34,967 bases of DNA from Capnocytophaga sp. oral taxon 338 str. F0234 (GCF_000192225.1 NZ_GL872413.1:480438-515404); one strand, 5' to 3'; counted from the first letter of the stretch, positions 1 through 8,775 are shown. A program made the numbers and translations. The notes: generated from the sequence alone by a model not told the origin.

Positions 1-282
1 TTACTAAAACTATCCCTTTTTTGCAAATAAAAAATAACTTTTCTTACGTCGAACTCACGTTAAAATAACAGAAAATTACACAAGGAGAGCTCCATGGTAG
101 GTATTTACACTATTTTTCTTGGGTTGAATAAGATTCCTACAAGAAGGAAAGAATCTTAAAAAAATGAAGTATAGATTTTTTCTATACTTTTATAGATTTT
201 CTTTAAAAAATAGAATGGTTATAAATTTCTGTTTCATGGAAAAAAACACAGGAATAAAGCTAAAAATTCCAAAGAGAATAAG
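1..282. other. Leader region before ccoG, no clear gene
   Basis: No convincing gene is visible at the left edge. A 22-codon frame (94-159) follows a good AAGGAGAG ribosome-site-like string, but the peptide is too short and featureless to call. A segment at 42-60 (TTACGTCGAACTCACGTTA) stands out because it is richer in G+C than the A/T-rich flanks. It may be a dispersed intergenic motif. Confidence 0.4.
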
Positions 283-291
283 TATTTTTGC
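283..291 (+). promoter_or_regulatory. Bacteroidota-type -7 element before ccoG
   Basis: TATTTTTGC fits the Bacteroidota -7 consensus TAnnTTTG(C/T). It lies 24 nt before the ATG at 315. The in-frame TTG at 288 lies inside this element, so it cannot serve as the start codon if the promoter is real. No clear -33 TTG box is seen. Confidence 0.5.
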
Positions 292-314
292 AAAAGTTTT
301 TAACCTTTGTAGTC

Positions 315-1724
315 ATGGAACAAGAAACTTTCCGCAATTCCATAGGAACCGTAGATGATAAAGGAAAACGCGTGTGGGTGTATCCTAAGAAGCCAAAAGG
401 GCGCTATTATCGTTATCGCAAATATGTAAGCTATGTATTACTCACTATCTTTTTTGTATCTCCTTTTTTAAAAATAGATGGGAATCAGTTTCTTCTTTTT
501 AATGTTTTGGAGAGGAGGTTTAATATCTTTGGATTTCCTTTCTGGCCTCAGGATTTCTACCTCTTTGTGCTTTCCATGATTATAGGCTTGGTTTTTGTGC
601 TCCTTTTTACCGTAGCTTTTGGGCGAATTTTTTGTGGTTGGATCTGTCCACAGACGATTTTCTTAGAAATGGTTTTTCGCCGAATAGAATATGCTATTGA
701 GGGAGATCGCAATGCGCAAATAAAGCTTGATAAGCAGGCTTGGAATGCTGAAAAAATACGTAAGAAGGGACTTAAATGGCTCATATTCTTCTTTATATCC
801 TTTGTGTTTGCCAATGTTTTCTTAGCTTATCTCATTGGTAGTGATCAACTTTTGGTAGAGGTCAAGGAAGGACCGCTGAAACATTTTAATACCTTTATTG
901 CATTATTAATATTCACAAGCGTCTTTTACTTTGTTTTCGCTTGGTTTCGTGAACAGGTATGTATTATTGCCTGTCCTTACGGACGCTTGCAAGGGGTGTT
1001 ATTGGATAATAAGTCTATTGTAGTAGCATACGACTACAAGCGAGGAGAAGGCGAAAAGGGACGTAAAAAATTCCGTAAAGGAGAGGATAGAAAGGCACTT
1101 GGGAATGGAGATTGTATAGATTGTTTTCAGTGTGTACATGTGTGCCCTACCAATATAGATATCCGTAACGGAACGCAATTGGAGTGTGTGAACTGTACTG
1201 CCTGTATAGATGCCTGTGATGAGGTTATGGAAAAGTCGGGGATGCCTAAGGGTCTCATACGCTTTGCCAGTGAAGAGGAGATTACTAAGAAAGAAAAATT
1301 TAAGTTCACTGCCCGTATGAAGGGGTATGCCTCAGTGCTAACGATCCTTGTAGGAATCCTAATAGGTTTATTATTCTTGCGTAGCGATGTGCAAGCTAAT
1401 ATATTACGTTTGCCAGGACAGCTCTATCAGAAGGATGGAGATATGATCTCCAATGTATATACTTATAAGATTATCAATAAAACCACTCAAGATTTTGATC
1501 ATATTTCGTTCAAGATAGTAGCCCCTAAAGAAGCTACTATAGAAGTGGTAGGTAATCAGGATATAGCCTTAAAAAAGCAGGGAATGGCGAGTGGTACTCT
1601 TTTTGTCAAGATACACCAAGCTTTTATTACAGAGAAGAAACTTAAACTTAAGATAGAAGTTTATAGCGGAGAGAATCGTATAGAAAGTACAACTACTACC
1701 TTTTCAGGACCTATTGTGTTCTAA
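315..1724 (+). CDS. ccoG: Cytochrome c oxidase accessory protein CcoG
   Basis: A 469-residue membrane ferredoxin of the CcoG/FixG family, which helps copper delivery and assembly of cbb3-type cytochrome c oxidase in the inner membrane. The N-terminus (SIGTVDDKGKR ... YPKKPKGR) is typical of Bacteroidota CcoG. Membrane segments lie near 40-55, 82-105, 155-175 and 195-212, with a fifth around 340-360. Conserved membrane cysteine motifs are FCGWICPQ (107-113) and CIIACPYGR (216-224). Two 4Fe-4S clusters are predicted from Cys 267/270/273/277 and 291/294/297/301. The C-terminal 110 residues form the Ig-like FixG_C domain. The ATG at 315 was preferred to the upstream TTG at 288, which sits in a promoter element. 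The ccoNOP genes are expected upstream, outside the window. Confidence 0.95.
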   Translation: MEQETFRNSIGTVDDKGKRVWVYPKKPKGRYYRYRKYVSYVLLTIFFVSPFLKIDGNQFLLFNVLERRFNIFGFPFWPQDFYLFVLSMIIGLVFVLLFTVAFGRIFCGWICPQTIFLEMVFRRIEYAIEGDRNAQIKLDKQAWNAEKIRKKGLKWLIFFFISFVFANVFLAYLIGSDQLLVEVKEGPLKHFNTFIALLIFTSVFYFVFAWFREQVCIIACPYGRLQGVLLDNKSIVVAYDYKRGEGEKGRKKFRKGEDRKALGNGDCIDCFQCVHVCPTNIDIRNGTQLECVNCTACIDACDEVMEKSGMPKGLIRFASEEEITKKEKFKFTARMKGYASVLTILVGILIGLLFLRSDVQANILRLPGQLYQKDGDMISNVYTYKIINKTTQDFDHISFKIVAPKEATIEVVGNQDIALKKQGMASGTLFVKIHQAFITEKKLKLKIEVYSGENRIESTTTTFSGPIVF

Positions 1725-1748
1725 GAAGAGGAAGGGTTTGTAGGTAAT

Positions 1749-2732
1749 ATGTTTATTATGAGTAATTTAAAATTAACAATTCTGAAGAAATGGGAATTTG
1801 ATAATGAATTCTTCTTTGTTTGTGCTTCAATTTTGCTACCCGATGGCACTGTGGTAATCCTAACTTCGGACCATACCGATTGGCATAAATATTACGCCCT
1901 TGTCCTTTCAACCGAAGGCGTCAAAAAGATTTCCATTGAATATACCCCGATGTCAAACAGAGATTATCCTGTACTTTTCAGATATAAAGAAGGGTTCGGC
2001 ATCATCATCTCGGCAAAAGAGGTGCGGTATTATTCAGATATGCATTCGTCACCGGAAATAATTCCGATAAAAAATAAATCATTGCTAAGATATAACATTG
2101 TACCGGAGAAGGCTCAGCAGAGGTATTTTCAAAATATATCCGATAGCCAAACGATTCCTGTTTGTTTTGAAAATGAAGTTTATTACGGCAATGCAAGAAG
2201 TTTCGCCCTTTTAGAATTCGATGATATAGCCAAAACTGCCAAATGGAAAACCTTTTCTTGCATAGATAAAAAAGCATTTACATATCGTGACAACAGAACC
2301 ACCGACACTCCAAAAATAGACAGTCTTAAAATATCGGATAAAAGAATTTACGCCTTCATTCCGGGCGAGAGTTCGTCATCAGTCAATAAATGGGGAATGG
2401 ATTATTATGCTCTCGTACAAATTTCTGCCGAAGGGAAGGTAATCGAGAAAATTATCGAATCGGACAATCTGCATACCGATCATAAAAAACACGGTGTCAA
2501 TGGGTGTTTTACAGACTCAGAGTATGTGATACTAACACCTCTCTTTAAAACAGATGATTGGAAGGGCAAACAAAAAGTCTTTTCGCTCACCACACGCGAA
2601 TATTGCGATATTACTCTACCCAAAGGAATGGCAAAACACAAACTCGAAAATATCACTGGCGAACTTTGCTTGACCTCTCTTTTCGACAGCGGTTTAAAAG
2701 AAGTATCTTTGTGTAATTATATTAACATATAA
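1749..2732 (+). CDS. Hypothetical protein, beta-rich, possibly propeller-like
   Basis: Not recognised. It is a 327-residue protein (324 if the second ATG at 1758 is used) without signal peptide or membrane segment, so probably cytoplasmic. It is rich in short alternating hydrophobic strands with a loosely repeating pattern (for example ILLPDGTVVILTSDH, YYALVLSTEGVKKI, YYALVQISAEGKVI). The two near-matching phrases YYALVLSTEG and YYALVQISAEG suggest internal repeats, as in WG-repeat or beta-propeller proteins. It follows ccoG by 24 nt with no terminator between them, so read-through is possible, but the content gives no link to respiration. The gene intact in frame; function unknown. Confidence 0.7.
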   Translation: MFIMSNLKLTILKKWEFDNEFFFVCASILLPDGTVVILTSDHTDWHKYYALVLSTEGVKKISIEYTPMSNRDYPVLFRYKEGFGIIISAKEVRYYSDMHSSPEIIPIKNKSLLRYNIVPEKAQQRYFQNISDSQTIPVCFENEVYYGNARSFALLEFDDIAKTAKWKTFSCIDKKAFTYRDNRTTDTPKIDSLKISDKRIYAFIPGESSSSVNKWGMDYYALVQISAEGKVIEKIIESDNLHTDHKKHGVNGCFTDSEYVILTPLFKTDDWKGKQKVFSLTTREYCDITLPKGMAKHKLENITGELCLTSLFDSGLKEVSLCNYINI

Positions 2733-2784
2733 GTTGCAGGAGGTGTTACGGTTTTGAAGGACAGAACTCTAAACATGGAACTCA

Positions 2785-3099
2785 ATGAGTAAAATATGGA
2801 GAAACATCGTTGCTTGTACACAAGAAGAGGTAAAGGCAACCTTTAGAGAACTTTATGCTTCTGTAGATTTTGGAGCTTATATAGCCCCACAAGATTACTT
2901 TGTGTCTTACATCTTCAAGACAGAGGAAGAACTCAGCAAAGCAAAGGAAACGGGATTACTGCAAAAGATAAACGATTGTCATAAAAAACTGTTGCATGAG
3001 AAAGAATACCCAGGGGAAGGTATAAAGGACTGTACTTTTGCCTCTCAGGAGGATTGTGATAAGGAATGGAACGGAAATTGGTATCATTATTACAAGTAA
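2785..3099 (+). CDS. Small hypothetical protein
   Basis: Not recognised as a named family. It is 104 residues, soluble, mixed alpha/beta, with a Cys-containing C-terminal part (CTFASQEDCDKEWNG) ending in an aromatic tail (NWYHYYK). It starts 52 nt after the previous gene and may be cotranscribed with it. Small soluble genes of this sort beside other orphan genes are often immunity-type or phage-derived, but nothing here proves that. Just downstream another frame stays open to 3196 and reads like protein; see the separate entry. Confidence 0.6.
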   Translation: MSKIWRNIVACTQEEVKATFRELYASVDFGAYIAPQDYFVSYIFKTEEELSKAKETGLLQKINDCHKKLLHEKEYPGEGIKDCTFASQEDCDKEWNGNWYHYYK

Positions 3100-3196
3100 A
3101 GAAACAGCACCAAAACAAGCTATTAAAGGAATTTTCTATTGGAACCACACCAAAGTAGCAGATGGATACAGTCTTTTTAATAGATTACAGAAATAA
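3026..3196 (+). other. Possible decayed coding remnant in the +1 frame
   Basis: Beginning inside the 3' end of the preceding small gene, the +1 frame is open to a TAA at 3194-3196. Its last 40 or so codons read as ordinary protein (for example TSKETAPKQAIKGIFYWNH then a segment ending NRLQK). It has no start of its own. It may be the tail of a second, lost gene or a frameshifted extension of the gene ending at 3099. The tail NWYHYYK of the upstream gene looks like a natural C-terminus, so a separate remnant is slightly favoured. Confidence 0.3.
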
Positions 3197-3200
3197 TTAT

Positions 3201-3208
3201 TACTTTTG
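3201..3208 (+). promoter_or_regulatory. Bacteroidota-type -7 element
   Basis: TACTTTTG, followed by T, matches TAnnTTTG and lies 22 nt before the ATG of the metallo-hydrolase gene. It marks a new transcription unit that probably includes the MATE gene 13 nt further on. Confidence 0.5.
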
Positions 3209-3230
3209 TACTCGAATTAATTAAAAAGGA

Positions 3231-4334
3231 ATGCTTAAAAAAATTCTTAAACGTATGTTATACACTATCCTTGTCTTCGTTGCTGTGATAGGTATAGGAG
3301 CGACTACTGTACTGAACTTGCCCAGTTTTGGCAAAACTCCTTCAGGCGAACGCTTAGTGCGTATCCAGCAATCGCTTAACTACCGAGGGGGTAAATTTCA
3401 AAATTTAGAGCCTACTCCACATCTTACTCCTAACGGTAATATATTGAAGAACTTTTATCGCTACTTCTTTCCCGATGCACAAGATCTAAAGCCCAGTACC
3501 GTGCTTCCTGCCGTACAAACCAACTTGCATACCTTACCCAACAAACCAATGGTATGGTTTGAGCATTCTTCTTATTTGCTGAACGTAAACAAAGCTAGAG
3601 TTCTTATAGATCCTATATTTCACTCAGCCTCCCCTCTCTCTTTTATGGTGGAATCTTTTGAAGCAACTTACAATTACTCGTCCGCCGATATGCCCGATAC
3701 CATTGAAGTGCTTGTACTTACGCACGACCATTGGGATCACCTGGATTATACAGTGATGAAAGAACTAAAAGACCGTATTCAACATGTTGTTTGTCCGCTG
3801 GGGGTAGGGGCTCACTTAGAGTATTTGGGCTTCGCTCCTACTAAGATTACTGAATTGGATTGGCAAGATGAAACTGCTGTTGCAAGCCTCAAATTCATCT
3901 GTTTACCTGCACGTCATTTCTCAGGACGCGGACTTAATAGAGATCAGTCATTGTGGGGTTCGTTTATACTCGAAACAGGTACTTACACTATCTATATAGG
4001 AGGAGATGGGGGATATGGCAAGCATATTGCTGAAATAGATAAGCACTTTCCTCATATTGATTTAGCCCTAATGGAAAATGGACAGTATAACCAAAGTTGG
4101 CGCTATATACACCTTTTGCCCAAGGACTTGCGCAGAGCAATGAACGAAATAGGAGCAAAGCGTTATTTCACAGGGCATAACTCCAAATTTGCATTAGCAA
4201 AACACTCTTGGTACGAACTGCGCAACGTACAAGTTTACGCTAAAGAAGACGGGTTGAATGTCATCACTCCTAAAATAGGCGAAGTAGTACATATTGATCA
4301 ACCTAATGAACAGTTTGAAGTGTGGTTTAATTAA
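3231..4334 (+). CDS. Membrane-anchored metallo-beta-lactamase-fold hydrolase
   Basis: A 367-residue protein of the UlaG/NAPE-PLD-like MBL group (COG2220). An N-terminal hydrophobic segment (about 8-30) should anchor it in the membrane with the domain outside the cytoplasm. The metal-binding motif THDHWDHLD is at 164-172, with a further His in PARHFSGRG (His229), the acidic metal ligand in GGDGGYG (257-263) and a later conserved GHNSKF segment. WFEHSSYLL near 109-117 is the usual first strand of this group. The family hydrolyses phosphodiester, lactone or N-acyl phosphatidylethanolamine bonds; the substrate here cannot be read from sequence. The gene is 13 nt from the MATE gene, so the two are likely cotranscribed. 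Confidence 0.85.
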   Translation: MLKKILKRMLYTILVFVAVIGIGATTVLNLPSFGKTPSGERLVRIQQSLNYRGGKFQNLEPTPHLTPNGNILKNFYRYFFPDAQDLKPSTVLPAVQTNLHTLPNKPMVWFEHSSYLLNVNKARVLIDPIFHSASPLSFMVESFEATYNYSSADMPDTIEVLVLTHDHWDHLDYTVMKELKDRIQHVVCPLGVGAHLEYLGFAPTKITELDWQDETAVASLKFICLPARHFSGRGLNRDQSLWGSFILETGTYTIYIGGDGGYGKHIAEIDKHFPHIDLALMENGQYNQSWRYIHLLPKDLRRAMNEIGAKRYFTGHNSKFALAKHSWYELRNVQVYAKEDGLNVITPKIGEVVHIDQPNEQFEVWFN

Positions 4335-4347
4335 TAAAAACAGACCA

Positions 4348-5679
4348 ATGAACAGACGAGAACTTTTAGAAAAAGCCCCTATTGCTACAGTGTTTTTAAA
4401 ATATGCCCTGCCGAGTATCATTACCATGTGTTTCTTTGGCTTACAGAACTTAGTAGATGGTTATGTGGTGGGTAATTATGTAAGCGAAAAAGCCTTAGGC
4501 GGGGTGAATATCATCACCCCTCTTTTCAGTTTTGTAATGGTGGTTGCGATGATTGTGAGTATTGGTTGCCAGACCTTAGTAAGCCAAGGGTTAGGGGCAG
4601 GTGATATTAAGAAAGCACAAACGGCGATGAGCACAGGGTTTTTGGGCTTACTCATTAATAGTGTAGTGATGATGCTTGTGCTACTGGTAGGGATGAAGTG
4701 GTTTATCAGGCTTTTAGGGGCTGATGAGGCGCTTTTCCCGTATGCTTACAGCTATCTGCAAGGTATGGTATGGTTTATCCCTACTATATCTCTGTGTTTC
4801 TACTTTGATATGATGCTCAAGAGCCTTGGCAAACCGATCACCTCTACGGTGATTATGAGCTTGGTAGTATTGCTCAATATAGTACTGAGTTTGCTGTTTG
4901 TACTGCAATTTGGTTGGGGAATCATGGGTACCAGTATTGCCACAGGTATTGCTTTTAGTATAGCTGCTCTTATCTCGGGGACGATATTGCTTAAAGGGCG
5001 ATATTCGGTACGCTTGCTCAAAGGACACTTTTCATTCTCCTTGCTGTGGCGTGCCAGTTACAATGGTTCTTCCGAAGGCGCTTCGGAACTCTCTTCGGCA
5101 CTTAGCATTCTCATTATTAACAATGTAATTATACGACTCATAGGAGCTGAAGGGGTATCGGCTTTTACAGTAATGAACCTCACCAATTTTATGGGTGTAT
5201 TGCTTTTTTTGGGTATTTCGGATGGGATGATTCCTGTGATGGGCTATCTGTTTGGAGCGCAACAGTTCGGTAGACTCAAAACTTTCTTTCACTTTACAGC
5301 CAAGACCAATTTTGTGATAGGTATCATCGTATTTGCTATCTTACAATGCTTTGGAGAGTCCATTATTGTACTATTCGTAAAAGATCCGCATTCACATGTA
5401 GCTGAAATTGCTCATCAGGGGCTGCATATCTTTTCGTATGCTTTCTTGATAAATGGATTTAATATCTTAGTTACCAGCTTTTTTACTTCTATAGGCAATG
5501 TCTTAGGATCTATCGTGATTGCTGTTTTGCGAGGGGTGGTATTCATCGGAATTGGGATGCTTATCTTGCCTGCCTTTTTAGGCGAACAAGGCATCTGGCT
5601 TACTCTTGTGCTTTCGGAAGTGCTCACTTTGGCAGTAAGTGTGTTCCTTGCCCGAAGGTCGGTAGTGTTTAACGAATGA
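4348..5679 (+). CDS. MATE family efflux transporter
   Basis: A 443-residue inner-membrane protein with about 12 hydrophobic segments and MATE signatures: GLQNLVDGYVVGNYV near the N-terminus, QTLVSQGLGAGD, and the second-half repeat GISDGMIPVMGYLFGAQQ. The family exports drugs or metabolites in exchange for Na+ or H+. The sequence resembles the MepA/DinF-like branch. The frame extends upstream to 4294, but that part overlaps the previous gene, and the ATG at 4348 followed by NRRELLEKAPI is the natural N-terminus. Its stop overlaps the end of the convergent KilA-N gene by 11 nt. Substrate unknown. Confidence 0.9.
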   Translation: MNRRELLEKAPIATVFLKYALPSIITMCFFGLQNLVDGYVVGNYVSEKALGGVNIITPLFSFVMVVAMIVSIGCQTLVSQGLGAGDIKKAQTAMSTGFLGLLINSVVMMLVLLVGMKWFIRLLGADEALFPYAYSYLQGMVWFIPTISLCFYFDMMLKSLGKPITSTVIMSLVVLLNIVLSLLFVLQFGWGIMGTSIATGIAFSIAALISGTILLKGRYSVRLLKGHFSFSLLWRASYNGSSEGASELSSALSILIINNVIIRLIGAEGVSAFTVMNLTNFMGVLLFLGISDGMIPVMGYLFGAQQFGRLKTFFHFTAKTNFVIGIIVFAILQCFGESIIVLFVKDPHSHVAEIAHQGLHIFSYAFLINGFNILVTSFFTSIGNVLGSIVIAVLRGVVFIGIGMLILPAFLGEQGIWLTLVLSEVLTLAVSVFLARRSVVFNE

Positions 5680-6490
5680 GTTTTACTTGGTGAGCTATGA
5701 GTGTTTTCATTTGAGTAATAGCGGTTTTGTTGAGTTCTACTAAGCGTTCAGCTTGTGAGATACCTTGCCTAATAAGAAGGGCATTGATACTCTCTAAATT
5801 GCTCAATACTACCAACTGTTCTAAGGAGGCTTCATCACGGATATTACCTTCCTTATCAGGGTGTGCTTCCCGCCATTCTTTGGCAGTGATGCCGAATAGG
5901 GCAGTATTTAGTAAATCGGCTTCGTCTGCATAGATAAGTTGCATTTGCTTTTTGGTAACTTCTTTAGGAATAAGGTTTTCTTTGATCGCATCGGTATGGA
6001 TATGATAATTGACCTTGGCAAGGGTACGTTGCAGGTTCCATTGGAGCTTTAAGCGGCTGTTTTCTTCTTCTTTAAGCCGCTGGAATTCTTTGATGACATA
6101 CAGTTTGAATTCTATTGAAATCCAAGAGGTAAATTCCATAGCAATATCCCTATGAGCAAAAGTTCCTCCATAACGTCCTGCCTTAGATACTATACCTATG
6201 GCATTAGTAGCTTCAATCCATCGTTTGGGGGTTAAGACAAAACTATTGAGTCCTGTTTGTCTTCTAAACCCCTCGAATTCGAGGAGGTTAAAATTAGGGT
6301 TATTGAGAATCTCCTAGAAACCTAGTAATTCAACTGTATTTCGGTTTCTTAGCCAATTCTGTATAACAGTATCAGTATGTTCAGTTTCTTTGTATCGTGC
6401 AATATCTGTTAGTGATATATAATCATTTTTTTCATTTTCATAAAAGGTAATAGCTACACCTTGTACATTGAGCTTTTTGCTTTTTGACAT
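5669..6490 (-). pseudogene. KilA-N domain protein, broken by in-frame TAG
   Basis: Read from the ATG at 6490, the frame gives a KilA-N type DNA-binding N-terminus (DYISLTDIARYK ... QNWLRNRNTVELLGF). It meets a TAG at 6316-6314 (codon 59), then continues in the same frame to the TAA at 5671-5669. The downstream part (LNSFVLTPKRWIEATNAIG, GGTFAHRDIAMEF, then a helical C-terminal half) is standard for this Bacteroidota family, so the intact protein would have 273 residues. The family usually has Trp after GF, so a TGG to TAG change is the simplest explanation. KilA-N proteins are phage or mobile-element derived and of unclear cellular role. A shorter product could start at an internal codon, but it would lack the DNA-binding part. 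Confidence 0.8.
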
Positions 6491-6511
6491 ATTAGAAAAG
6501 TTTTTGAAAGT

Positions 6512-6520
6512 ACAAAGTTA
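6512..6520 (-). promoter_or_regulatory. -7 element for the KilA-N gene
   Basis: On the minus strand this reads TAACTTTGT, a match to TAnnTTTG, 21 nt before the ATG at 6490. It is divergent to the plus-strand element at 6543-6551, so the two genes share a control region of about 80 bp. Confidence 0.45.
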
Positions 6521-6542
6521 GGGAAAATCCATCAATTACCCT

Positions 6543-6551
6543 TATCTTTGC
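6543..6551 (+). promoter_or_regulatory. -7 element for the SUKH-like gene
   Basis: TATCTTTGC is an excellent match to the Bacteroidota -7 consensus, placed 16 nt before the ATG at 6568. Confidence 0.55.
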
Positions 6552-6567
6552 CACAAAAAAGAACATT

Positions 6568-7023
6568 ATGAGTTTAGAATCAATCATTACCCATTACAGA
6601 AATTGCTTAGCTGCATTGCCTGACGTCATACTTATAGGCGAAATACCCGAAGGAGCTGAAAGTATTCCTCAAGAAGTATCGGATTGGGGAGTTCCTGCTT
6701 ATAGTGCTTTTCTGAGGCTTTGTAATGGAGGGTCTTTTGGCGATATTATTCTCTGGAGTACGGAGGAGTTGTTAGATAACCAATATCGCATTCCTTCTGA
6801 CCAACCTTCATGGTGTGAGATCGGACAGCTGCTGTATGCGCCTCTTTTCCTTGATAAGCATACCCAACACTTAATTTTTCCTGCCGATAGCTATGAAGGT
6901 ATTGAGGAGATTGATGTTGATTTTGATACTTTTGTAAAGGAATACATCTTTGGTAGTAAGTACAAGGAAAAAATTATAGGTTATGACGAAGCCAATGATG
7001 ATTGGTCAGATTTTTTAAATTAG
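6568..7023 (+). CDS. SMI1/KNR4 (SUKH)-like protein
   Basis: A 151-residue soluble acidic protein. The segment WGVPAYSAFLRLCNGGSFGD (40-59), followed by hydrophobic strands and a region reading LIFPADSYEGIEEI and DFDTFVKEYIFG, fits the SUKH fold (SMI1/KNR4), where a helix plus the NGG turn is typical. SUKH proteins are frequent immunity proteins for contact-dependent or secreted toxins, but also occur alone. No toxin gene is adjacent, and the broken frame just downstream may be the remains of a second gene. Family assignment is by eye and only moderately sure. Confidence 0.6.
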   Translation: MSLESIITHYRNCLAALPDVILIGEIPEGAESIPQEVSDWGVPAYSAFLRLCNGGSFGDIILWSTEELLDNQYRIPSDQPSWCEIGQLLYAPLFLDKHTQHLIFPADSYEGIEEIDVDFDTFVKEYIFGSKYKEKIIGYDEANDDWSDFLN

Positions 7024-7143
7024 AACATCTAACAACCCTTAATATTTGGGAGCAAACCAAAATTATTGATGGAAAGATTTCATTTTTAAATCAAATGCAA
7101 AATCTAAAGAAGATAGATATAAGAAAATATACACACTACCACT
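7002..7143 (+). other. Possible decayed coding remnant after the SUKH-like gene
   Basis: From 7002 a frame shifted relative to the SUKH-like gene is open to a TGA at about 7143. It reads as plausible protein (EHLTTLNIWEQTKIIDGKI, then FLNQMQNLKKIDI). The LxxLxI spacing resembles a leucine-rich repeat tail. It lacks a start codon and is probably the leftover 3' end of a lost gene. Confidence 0.3.
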
Positions 7144-7166
7144 GAAGCTAATTGGCTAATTTTTAC

Positions 7167-7175
7167 TATCTTTGC
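7167..7175 (+). promoter_or_regulatory. Bacteroidota-type -7 element
   Basis: TATCTTTGC lies 21 nt before the ATG at 7197 and fits TAnnTTTGC exactly. Confidence 0.55.
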
Positions 7176-7196
7176 GAACAAATACTTTAGGACGAT

Positions 7197-8759
7197 ATGT
7201 TTAAAAACTTTACCCTTATCATTGCTTTGTTACTTACTTCTTTAGCGCAAGCACAAAAAGAAACTTCAATCCGTCATATCGATATCCTCGCTTATGACTC
7301 TGATGGGGAACTTTATTTTTATGCTCAAAAACAGAAAGACAAGTTTTTAGAGTTGGAATTTGATGCTCAAGAAGATGAAAATGTAGATAGAAATACCGAA
7401 GTCTATGACCTCAAATTGGTTCATTATAATGAGGAGAATTTAGAGACCCTGGGCGAGATAAAAGAGGACGACAAGAAAATTATCTACCTCAAAGATATCC
7501 AACGCACTACCCCCAGCGATTTTGTAGGCAAAACCTTTAAAACACTTCCTCCTATCTATGACAAGGATACTCAAACAATTGTCAAGATACTTAACCCTCA
7601 CTTGGCTCTGTTATGTGATATCGACACAGAAGAAGAAAATCCTTATCAAAGAAAAGATTATTATGCACTACACACTATCCATCTAAAAAAGGGGCGAAAC
7701 ATTTACCTCTTAAGTTATGGACGAAATATCGAGGATTTTATTGTACCCTTAAAAGATAAAACCTTGTTTTTAACTGGCAGAGAGACAACGGTACTTGCGC
7801 CAACTCAATACCCTTCGTCCTATACAGATGACTTTATAAGCTATGAGCCAGAAGAGCATCTCATACTTCGCTCCAAAGGCAAGCGTTATGAGCTTATTAA
7901 TACATATAAAGAAAAAGTGCTTTCTGGCAGATATGATACAATCTATTATAACAAATTTGGCGTTATAAGCAGAAGAGGGAACAAATACACTCTCTACGAT
8001 AGTTACTTACAAAAGAAAACGTTCAAGCAGATGCGCAGTGTTTATTTCTACCGAGATGGTATTGAGATGCTTAACAAGCAAGGAGCAGCGTATTACATAA
8101 TAGATGGCGAACGTATAGAGAAATTTCCAAAAATCAGTTACTCACTCTGTGGAACAGTATATGAAAGACGTTATTCATTGAAAAAAGACCTTAATAAACC
8201 TGAATCCCCACATTATATGCTTTATGGTTTTGGGGGCTTTGCTTCAGATTTTGAAGCTGAAAAACGAAACTATCTTTCCGATAGAAGTGCCGATGAAACA
8301 CTTTCTTTCATTGATGGTAGTAGGTATTTTGTATGGGATGAGAATGACTTTTTTGTCGATAACATTTACCATCATCCCGAACTCATTCGCGTACAACGAG
8401 GGAACAAATACGGACTGTTCAAATATAATTATCAAAAGATTTCAAAAAAAGAATTATATATTGAAGGAATAGAGGAAGATAAAGAAAATGAAGAAGGAAA
8501 TAGTTATAAACGCAATGTACGCAAATATGCTTCAGCTCATCTCACAGGAGAAGAACAGCTCCCTATCATCTACGATAATATTCAGCAGCATAAGGATGGG
8601 CTTATCTACTTCTACAAAGATAATAAAATAGGAATTTACCCCCAACATAAAAAGGTTTTATACGAGAAAATAGAACCCCAAACCCGCTCTTTCTATCATA
8701 TTGTAAAGAAAGGAAAAAAAGGTTATTTAGACATCAGAACAATGAAAGAGTATTTCTAA
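7197..8759 (+). CDS. Secreted WG-repeat-like protein of unknown function
   Basis: A 520-residue protein with a clear Sec signal peptide (FTLIIALLLTSLAQAQ, cleavage near residue 19). The mature part consists of short strands in which a phrase of the type GNKYxLY/GLF recurs (RRGNKYTLYDSYLQKK, QRGNKYGLFKYNYQK, YKDNKIGIYPQHKK, KKGKKGYLDIRT). This resembles WG/KWG beta-repeat proteins common in Bacteroidota, although the canonical WG dipeptide is degenerate. It probably resides in the periplasm or on the outer surface. Its own -7 element precedes it and it stands as a single gene. No catalytic motif was found. Confidence 0.7.
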   Translation: MFKNFTLIIALLLTSLAQAQKETSIRHIDILAYDSDGELYFYAQKQKDKFLELEFDAQEDENVDRNTEVYDLKLVHYNEENLETLGEIKEDDKKIIYLKDIQRTTPSDFVGKTFKTLPPIYDKDTQTIVKILNPHLALLCDIDTEEENPYQRKDYYALHTIHLKKGRNIYLLSYGRNIEDFIVPLKDKTLFLTGRETTVLAPTQYPSSYTDDFISYEPEEHLILRSKGKRYELINTYKEKVLSGRYDTIYYNKFGVISRRGNKYTLYDSYLQKKTFKQMRSVYFYRDGIEMLNKQGAAYYIIDGERIEKFPKISYSLCGTVYERRYSLKKDLNKPESPHYMLYGFGGFASDFEAEKRNYLSDRSADETLSFIDGSRYFVWDENDFFVDNIYHHPELIRVQRGNKYGLFKYNYQKISKKELYIEGIEEDKENEEGNSYKRNVRKYASAHLTGEEQLPIIYDNIQQHKDGLIYFYKDNKIGIYPQHKKVLYEKIEPQTRSFYHIVKKGKKGYLDIRTMKEYF

Positions 8760-8775
8760 ACCTTCACTACTTCTA

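Noticed and set aside
94-159. 22-codon peptide with a strong Shine-Dalgarno-like sequence
   Set aside because: Too short, no conserved feature, and Shine-Dalgarno sites are not informative in this phylum.
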